This document shows, one piece after another, positions 57,275 to 64,000 of a stretch of DNA of 64,000 nucleotides (its first letter is position 1; every line of letters begins with the position of its first letter). A program made the position numbers and the translations under genes. The DNA is from Corynebacterium freiburgense. Lineage in GTDB: Bacteria > Actinomycetota > Actinomycetes > Mycobacteriales > Mycobacteriaceae. The stretch is from the NCBI RefSeq assembly GCF_030408815.1, contig NZ_CP047355.1, positions 1,860,001 to 1,924,000 on the forward strand, read 5' to 3'. The notes beneath the pieces were generated by a model, which saw nothing but the letters and a program-made list of their open reading frames with translations, searched no databases and was not told the origin of the DNA.

Positions 57275-58037
57275 CCTTTGGTTGTGCTTCCCAGTCCACA
57301 ATGTCTTGGAGCGCTAGGTACGCTTGGTGAGCACCTTGTTGTTCCGCAAGTTTTTTAGCGGTTCCTTCTCCCTTACCCAAAACTCGACCCTGTACTGAAA
57401 CAATTGCAGTAAAGTGCCGTTGGTGATCGGGACCACTTGATGTGGTTTCATAGGTGGCCATTGGTAAGCCACGCTCAGCAAGGCGTTCCTGTAGAGAGGT
57501 TTTCCAGTCTGCATTAATGCCCTGGGCAGAGGCGGTTTTTAGTTTTTCACCATAAAGACGAAGGATCACATCACGAGTGGTGTGGAAACCATGTTCAAGG
57601 TAAATGGCACCAAAGATCGCTTCCATAGTGTCGGCAAGAATTGATACACGATCGCGCCCACCCATGGATTCTTCGCCAATACCCAATAAAATATGGTTGC
57701 CTAGGTTGATTTCCCGCGCAATATCGGAAAGCCCATAGCGGCTTACCAAACTCGCCCGCATTTTGGAAATCACGCTTTCAGGACTTTCAGGATGCAATTC
57801 AAAAAGGCTTCCAGCAACAGAAAGTCCAAGGACCGCATCGCCTAAAAATTCCAGGCGCTCGTTATGCGGGAGGTTACCATTTTCATTTGCAATTGAACGA
57901 TGCGTAAGTGCCTGTTTCAGCACATGTTCGGGAAGCGTAACCCCCAGGACGTCGAGAAGCAGTGTGTGATCCACAGCCGCGAACGCTTGGTCGACTGCTT
58001 CTTGCCCGGTAACGCGCCGCTTTTTTCCACGACTCAC
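57267..58037 (-). CDS. rnc: Ribonuclease III
   Basis: 256 residues from the GTG at 58037 (GGAGAAG nine bases upstream). Cuts double-stranded RNA in rRNA processing. The signature NERLEFLGDAVLGLSVA holds the catalytic Glu and Asp; DTMEAIFGAIYLEHG is the second metal site; the C-terminal double-stranded RNA-binding domain begins near 175 (DWKTSLQERLAERG). The start overlaps the DUF177 gene's stop as GTGA. Confidence 0.97.
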   Translation of the reverse strand: MSRGKKRRVTGQEAVDQAFAAVDHTLLLDVLGVTLPEHVLKQALTHRSIANENGNLPHNERLEFLGDAVLGLSVAGSLFELHPESPESVISKMRASLVSRYGLSDIAREINLGNHILLGIGEESMGGRDRVSILADTMEAIFGAIYLEHGFHTTRDVILRLYGEKLKTASAQGINADWKTSLQERLAERGLPMATYETTSSGPDHQRHFTAIVSVQGRVLGKGEGTAKKLAEQQGAHQAYLALQDIVDWEAQPKDA

Positions 58038-58549
58038 AGAAACTTCTCCAAACCTGCCCAACGCGGATCGGGAAGATTGTCTTCCTCGCCCGCAATACCA
58101 TCTGGTGCAGGAACGTCACTTTCCGCACAATCCCCATCACATACGGGATTAAACGGCAGCTCCAAACCGGCAACATCGACAACTGATTGCAAAATATCTA
58201 TTTGGTCATCAACGACGGAGGGCACATCTTCGTCATCGTCGGCTTCTGCCCCTTGAATAAAAGAATCGGAGGCGGAAAAAACTTCATGAATATGGAATTC
58301 CTGCATCGGGTGCAGTTCCGCCAGACATCGGGAACATTGCCCGCTCAGCTCCGCGGATACTATGGCGTCAACCATAATGCCAGACCCCAATGAGGTCAGT
58401 GTGGCATCTACAGTGACTTCCGAACCCGAATCAATGGCAATCATCGGCAACCCAATTCGCTCTGGACTGGGACCAGTTTGGGTGATGTGTTGAGGCATAC
58501 CAGAACCGCTCAACACTGCGGCGCAATTAAAAACAAATGGAGAACTCAT
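58034..58549 (-). CDS. YceD/DUF177 family protein
   Basis: 171 residues. The family pattern CSRCLAEL (about residue 75) is followed by an acidic middle and NPVCDGDCAESDV (about residue 137), with four cysteines that may bind zinc. In many bacteria it is paired with rpmF (L32) and thought to act in 23S rRNA processing; here and in other corynebacteria it is paired with rnc, and no L32 gene follows. The stop overlaps the rnc start. Confidence 0.92.
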   Translation of the reverse strand: MSSPFVFNCAAVLSGSGMPQHITQTGPSPERIGLPMIAIDSGSEVTVDATLTSLGSGIMVDAIVSAELSGQCSRCLAELHPMQEFHIHEVFSASDSFIQGAEADDDEDVPSVVDDQIDILQSVVDVAGLELPFNPVCDGDCAESDVPAPDGIAGEEDNLPDPRWAGLEKFL

Positions 58550-58587
58550 GGCGTGACTAGCCTACCCGCTGTTTTCAAAACTCCCCA

Positions 58588-59373
58588 CTAGTCTTCATAG
58601 GAACGGGAATCGCTACGATCCACCGACCGATCCCTGGTTCGATCATGCGTACGCTCATGCCCGCGTTCGTGCGTGCGTTCGCGCCCCGACGCCCCAGCAC
58701 CCCGACGCAATGCCGAACGGTCACGCCCTACGGACCGTAGTGTTGCGGAAAGCATTTCTTCGAATTCAGCAAGTTTTCCATCTACAAAGGTGTCACACTC
58801 TTGGCGGAGGCGATTCGACTCGCCATGGGCGGCATCAACAATACGGTGGGCTTCCTCATTAGCCCGCCGTACAACCTCAGCCTCACTAACCAAGCGATGT
58901 TGCTCAGCCAAGCCCTCATCTACGCTGCGCTGGTAAGAATCATTACCCTTTTGGATTAAATGGTCGGCTTCAGATTTTGCCCGCGATACGGTGTCGTCAG
59001 CGGTACGGCGCGCTTCATGCAGCATTCGGTCAGAATCATCTTCGGCCTTTGCTACAAGCGCATTGGCGCGGTTTTCTGCATCGGTAACCATATGGTCGGC
59101 GTCTTCGCGCGCACGCGCAATAACGCTACTGGCTTCGGATTCTGCATTATCAATGAGTTCACGCGCATGATCTTCCGCTTCATGCACAATGGCATCAGCC
59201 TTGTCGAGTACATCTTGCGCATCATCAATCTCGACGGGCAGAGCATTTCGCAAATCGTCCAATAAGGTGAGCACCTCATTTCGAGGCACCATGCAATTCG
59301 CAGTCATTGGCACACCGTAGGCCTGGTCGACTGTCTGAACGAGCTCATCAAGGGCTTCAAAAACGCGGTACAT
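58588..59373 (-). CDS. SepIVA-like DivIVA-domain coiled-coil protein
   Basis: 261 residues from the ATG at 59373 (GGGAG upstream; start MYRVFEALDELVQTVDQAYG). The N-terminal 55 residues resemble the DivIVA-type membrane-targeting domain; residues about 60-215 are an uninterrupted Ala/Glu/Asp/Arg-rich coiled coil. The C-terminal 35 residues are an unusual Arg/Asp/His/Ser repeat (RERTHERGHERTHDRTRDRS). The mycobacterial counterpart beside rnc is SepIVA, needed for cell division and cell-wall synthesis. Orthology is inferred from position and domain order. Confidence 0.85.
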   Translation of the reverse strand: MYRVFEALDELVQTVDQAYGVPMTANCMVPRNEVLTLLDDLRNALPVEIDDAQDVLDKADAIVHEAEDHARELIDNAESEASSVIARAREDADHMVTDAENRANALVAKAEDDSDRMLHEARRTADDTVSRAKSEADHLIQKGNDSYQRSVDEGLAEQHRLVSEAEVVRRANEEAHRIVDAAHGESNRLRQECDTFVDGKLAEFEEMLSATLRSVGRDRSALRRGAGASGRERTHERGHERTHDRTRDRSVDRSDSRSYED

Positions 59374-59495
59374 AGCTCCCAAGATTACTGCCCTGACCAT
59401 AGGTTTGGGTGGTGACTCGCCCACCCGAAAACGAAATAGTTGAAACCGCTCCAAACAAGCCATTCAAGTGTTCGAATAGCAGGTCAGTTACATAA

Positions 59496-59545
59496 GCGAA
59501 ACCCCGCACAAACCGAAGATCAAAACTCAGTGCGGGGTTTTTCGC
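59496..59545. terminator. Intrinsic terminator downstream of gdhA
   Basis: GCGAAACCCCGCAC and GTGCGGGGTTTTTCGC form a strong stem around a 20-base loop, 15 bases past the gdhA stop. The T run is stronger on the plus strand, so it may work in both directions. Confidence 0.85.
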
Positions 59546-59559
59546 TCACGACTTTAAAG

Positions 59560-60972
<1,413 letters not shown>

Positions 60973-61017
60973 TTAGGACCGCCTCTAAGTTTCAATGGTC
61001 CGACAGGTATCCGCAAA

Positions 61018-62046
61018 TCACTGGACTATGCCGTAGGTCACAGGTTGTGGGCGCCGCATTGGATCTTGAAGTTTTTGCAGCTTATCGGCAATAACTAGCT
61101 CCGGAAGAAAAGCCCCCAATGGGACAGGCTGACACGGAACCTCCCCCCTATTACCCCCACTTTGCCAATCAACCAATAGAAACCGCACGAGCTGAGTAAT
61201 TGTCGGGTTATAGGTCATATACATATGCCCTCCGAGGTTTTCCGGGCACAGATCCTGCTGCACAATATTGCGTGTACGTTCCCCATAGATCGGCTGGTTC
61301 GCCCACTCCGGCATCACTTCATCAGTGCGGGTAGAAATAGTGACATAGGCTGGCCCTGGAACCGTTTCACCCCCAGCATTGAGTTCATCAACAAATGGCG
61401 AACCTGTAATCAATCCGGCGGCCCCTGGCCCAACCAAACCAGATTCCTGCGCAATTCCCAAAAGCGGGGGAAACTGCACTGCAAGATTTGCCAACCCATA
61501 GAGGCTTCCTCCACGCGTAGGCGATGCCATACCCAACCAAAGATGTGTTCGTTTCCCTTGATCAATATGATTAACCCACCAGCGCCCAACCGCAGCACCT
61601 TGTGAAAACCCAATAATCTGGACTTTTTCAGCACCTGAACTCTGTAAGGCTTGCGCAATAAGCTCATCTACTTGGTGCGCAGATTGCTGTACTTCATTCC
61701 AACCGAAGCGACCATCCCGCCCGGCACCATAATCTATGCCGAAAGCACACCAACCATCAGCGGCAATTTCCGCACCGAGTTTTGCAAAATCGCCATACAG
61801 ACTGGCGTCTGTACCGTGCAATAGAATCACCGCGTATGGACGTTCTGGAGTGACCCGACATTCTGGATTATTTACACCTTGTGGTACCAGCGGTGTGCTG
61901 CCTGCCGCGATCTGATTATGGCGAGCTTCCGCACCATGGTTTGCTATTGGCGCATATTGCGCGGGGGGCACTAGTTCGGTTGTGGCCACCGCCGCTGGTG
62001 TGGATATACATACCCCAATAATCAAACTCACGATAAGCTTCTTCAT
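61018..62046 (-). CDS. Secreted lipase/esterase (alpha/beta hydrolase)
   Basis: 342 residues from the ATG at 62046, giving a signal peptide MKKLIVSLIIGVCISTPAA with a predicted cut after about residue 22. The hydrolase domain has the oxyanion-hole block VILLHGTDASLYGDF, the nucleophile elbow IIGFSQGAAVGRWW, and a late His in LGGHMYMTY, as in extracellular triacylglycerol lipases of actinobacteria. Substrate specificity is not known. It lies upstream of gdhA on the same strand with a 114-base gap, and 36 bases from a divergent gene. Confidence 0.85.
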   Translation of the reverse strand: MKKLIVSLIIGVCISTPAAVATTELVPPAQYAPIANHGAEARHNQIAAGSTPLVPQGVNNPECRVTPERPYAVILLHGTDASLYGDFAKLGAEIAADGWCAFGIDYGAGRDGRFGWNEVQQSAHQVDELIAQALQSSGAEKVQIIGFSQGAAVGRWWVNHIDQGKRTHLWLGMASPTRGGSLYGLANLAVQFPPLLGIAQESGLVGPGAAGLITGSPFVDELNAGGETVPGPAYVTISTRTDEVMPEWANQPIYGERTRNIVQQDLCPENLGGHMYMTYNPTITQLVRFLLVDWQSGGNRGEVPCQPVPLGAFLPELVIADKLQKLQDPMRRPQPVTYGIVQ

Positions 62047-62082
62047 CACAACCACAGACTGTAATCCAAGAAAATAGGAATA

Positions 62083-62934
62083 ATGTCCGTATTGATTATC
62101 GCTGAACCTCTTGCTGACCACACACCGCATCAGGTGTGTAATGCGGTTTCCGCAGCTCTTAGAGCCGAGAATATTACTCAGGTTCCTATTACATTAGGTG
62201 GCAGTGGAACTGCTTATTGTTTTCAAGGGGTAGAAATTACCCTCCCTACGGTGACCCCGTCCGGCAAACTCACCGAAGCAACCTATGTATTTGATGAGGC
62301 CAATGCTCAGGCATATATCGATGTCTCCGATGACATATGCGACCCACATACGGCCGATACATATGGCACTGGCGTCCTCATTGCCGACGCAATCTCCCGT
62401 GGTGCAGAGCGTATTGTTCTTGCCACTGCGGGCATCCATACACGTGACGGCGGCACCGGCATTCTGATCGCCCTGGGCGCCCAACCGCTCAATGCCTCAG
62501 GTTTACCTGTTCAACCCGGCCAACGGGGACTTTCGGCTATCACCGATATTGACACCGCCCAACTCAATATCCCAGCCGCCTGCGCCGAATGGGTTTTGCT
62601 TATCGACGCCGCGCCCCAGCCGTCTAGCCCAAACTTCGCTGCCTTCTGTGGCCTCCCCGAAGACCAAGGTATTGCCGTAGGAATCACATGGCTTTCCAAA
62701 CTCATGCATACCAATACGGATCATGTACACGTTCTTCCAGCCCTTCCCACATTGCTTAATTCACTAGGCGTGCCAGAACTTCTGCAAACTCATACCAAAG
62801 TTATTCTTGCCACTGCCCCGAACTCTCCTACTCTTTCACTGCTACAGCACTTGGGCGCATCAAATATAGAAACAATTACCATTGGGGCTGGCGAATCTAT
62901 GGAGGAAAAAATCCAAGCCCATTTTTCCACCTAA
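62083..62934 (+). CDS. Glycerate-kinase-like protein, shortened
   Basis: 283 residues, about 100 fewer than usual type-I glycerate kinases. The recognisable part is GTGVLIADAISRGAERIVLA followed by THDGGTG-like HTRDGGTGILIALGAQPL, which match the family's active-site region. The N-terminal DSFKGS motif is replaced by EPLADHTP, and a C-terminal stretch is abbreviated. It may still bind a sugar acid and ATP, but catalysis is uncertain. Good ribosome binding site (TAGGAA). The end overlaps the next convergent gene by four bases. Confidence 0.6.
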   Translation: MSVLIIAEPLADHTPHQVCNAVSAALRAENITQVPITLGGSGTAYCFQGVEITLPTVTPSGKLTEATYVFDEANAQAYIDVSDDICDPHTADTYGTGVLIADAISRGAERIVLATAGIHTRDGGTGILIALGAQPLNASGLPVQPGQRGLSAITDIDTAQLNIPAACAEWVLLIDAAPQPSSPNFAAFCGLPEDQGIAVGITWLSKLMHTNTDHVHVLPALPTLLNSLGVPELLQTHTKVILATAPNSPTLSLLQHLGASNIETITIGAGESMEEKIQAHFST

Positions 62935-63740
62935 TTCCCCGGCAATAATCGTGCGGCAGCTATATGCATTTGCTGATCGAGCGGTGCCTCACGCACTAAT
63001 TGATCTTGCATCCGCAATGCAAAACCATAATGCCGCACAATTGCAACACTGAGCCATGTGAAAAATACATACAGAACAGACGAAAACACCAATAAAATTA
63101 AGCCGCTTTCCCACTTATGCGGCATTCCAGCAAACTCGCGAATCAGTGCATTTAAGTTACCCGGAATATCCGTATACGAAGTAATCGCATAGATCACCCA
63201 TGGAACTACATAGGAAATCACCAAGGGCGCATGGAGCTTCCAATGATGCACCCCTTGACGAACACTTTGTATGCGCCATTGGATAGGCGCTGGAATTACT
63301 GGAAATACCACCGAAATAACATTGCCGACCCCCAACCACAACAGCATTGGATATAAAATCCCAGGAATCGCCAACACTAGTTCGCCCAAACCACGAACAG
63401 CATATGTTACGCCAACTGTAATAAGCAGCATTGGGATTACCACAACGATCGTTTGCACAAGATTCTTTAACAACATAAGCGAAAGAAACGATCGGCCCTG
63501 GTCTAAGGCTCTTAACATTCGAACAATATCGTGCCCAAATATATTAGTTGTAGTTACATCCGCCATAATAAACGTGGCAAAGTACACCGAAAAAAGCAGC
63601 ACAATATCGTATTGATCATTTACCGCCAGCGGCCAAAAAACTAAATAGGCAGCCGCTAAAACCAGATTGACAAGCACCCCTTGCAACCAGCCGAACGGCC
63701 AGGTAAAAGTCCATCGAAGCTCGTCACCAAGGGTTTTCAT
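62931..63740 (-). CDS. Uncharacterised multispan membrane protein
   Basis: 269 residues from the ATG at 63740. Six or so hydrophobic segments (around 20-40, 45-65, 90-115, 125-155, 190-210, 225-250), with loops rich in aromatic residues. I see no ABC-permease, MFS or other family motif. It lies 28 bases downstream of the partial gene at the window edge, probably in the same transcript. Confidence 0.75.
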   Translation of the reverse strand: MKTLGDELRWTFTWPFGWLQGVLVNLVLAAAYLVFWPLAVNDQYDIVLLFSVYFATFIMADVTTTNIFGHDIVRMLRALDQGRSFLSLMLLKNLVQTIVVVIPMLLITVGVTYAVRGLGELVLAIPGILYPMLLWLGVGNVISVVFPVIPAPIQWRIQSVRQGVHHWKLHAPLVISYVVPWVIYAITSYTDIPGNLNALIREFAGMPHKWESGLILLVFSSVLYVFFTWLSVAIVRHYGFALRMQDQLVREAPLDQQMHIAAARLLPGN

Positions 63741-63768
63741 AAAAATCAAAGTATCAAACAGTAGTTAC

Positions 63769-64000
63769 CTAAGGGAATACATGAACCATCCATGGGTAGG
63801 TTGCCGGAATCTCAAAAGCTTCCTCATTTTCTAAAAATGCTGCCTCACTCGGCAGGTCTGCCGGAGGAGTTAAAAGCCGTGCAAACACCATTGCGATTTC
63901 ATTCAGCGATCGTTGTGGGTCAATCACCGAAATATCTATGCAATACACATTCGCATTCTCTAATTCGGAATCCCCATGCTCCTCCCGATACACCTGACGT
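63769..64000 (-). CDS. C-terminal part of a protein continuing beyond the window
   Basis: The frame is open to the right edge and beyond the GTG at 63993. The visible 76 residues are acidic and soluble (SLNEIAMVFARLLTPPADLP, ending ATYPWMVHVFP). Too little is present to assign a function. It may form an operon with the membrane protein gene that follows. Confidence 0.6.
   Translation of the reverse strand, partial: RQVYREEHGDSELENANVYCIDISVIDPQRSLNEIAMVFARLLTPPADLPSEAAFLENEEAFEIPATYPWMVHVFP

Overview
The window looks like a chromosomal segment of a Corynebacterium (Mycobacteriales) of moderate, not high, G+C content; the species cannot be fixed from sequence alone. The genus call rests on the order of housekeeping genes (rlmN, cdsA, frr, pyrH, tsf, rpsB, an M23-like protein, xerC, dprA, comM, yraN, a DUF2469 gene, rnhB, lepB, rplS, then trmD, rimM, rpsP, ffh, glnD, glnK, ftsY, smc, acyP, mutM, rnc, the DUF177 gene, a SepIVA-like gene, gdhA), on an S16 protein with a long charged tail, and on a short GlnD next to a PII protein.

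Layout. 1-2.4 kb: an ABC transporter pair (permease cut by the window edge) and rlmN. 2.5-5.2 kb: a LapA-like gene converging on cdsA-frr-pyrH. 5.4-7.9 kb: a DUF222/HNH gene plus 1.2 kb of repeat-bearing non-coding DNA lying between pyrH and tsf. 7.9-17 kb: translation, recombination, secretion and repair genes, nearly all on the minus strand. 17-26 kb: mutarotase, a CobW GTPase with a Zur-like operator, tex, a membrane protein, and two tandem paralogous exported proteins of unknown function. 26-31.6 kb: trmD-rimM, a candidate 51-aa protein, rpsP, a YeiH-type membrane protein and ffh. 31.6-35 kb: glnD-glnK without amtB, and an unknown gene. 35-41.5 kb: a second copy of the hairpin repeat, ftsY, and a 1160-residue protein I do not recognise.

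42.3-51.0 kb is the most distinctive region: seven plus-strand genes, tightly spaced or overlapping. They encode a MurG/GT28-like glycosyltransferase, two GT4 glycosyltransferases, a full-length ABC exporter, two divergent APH-fold phosphotransferase-like proteins and UDP-glucose 6-dehydrogenase. I read it as a dedicated pathway that makes and exports a glucuronate-containing glycoconjugate. It has no Wzx/Wzy or initiating polyprenyl-phosphate sugar transferase, so it is not an ordinary capsule locus.

51-64 kb returns to core genes on the minus strand: smc, acyP, an AGCS symporter, mutM, rnc, DUF177, a SepIVA-like gene, gdhA and a secreted lipase. These are followed by a glycerate-kinase-like gene, a membrane protein and a partial gene at the edge. 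I saw no rRNA, tRNA, CRISPR array, prophage or complete insertion sequence. Start codons were reassigned from the longest frame wherever a better ribosome binding site, gene overlap or family N-terminus supported it.
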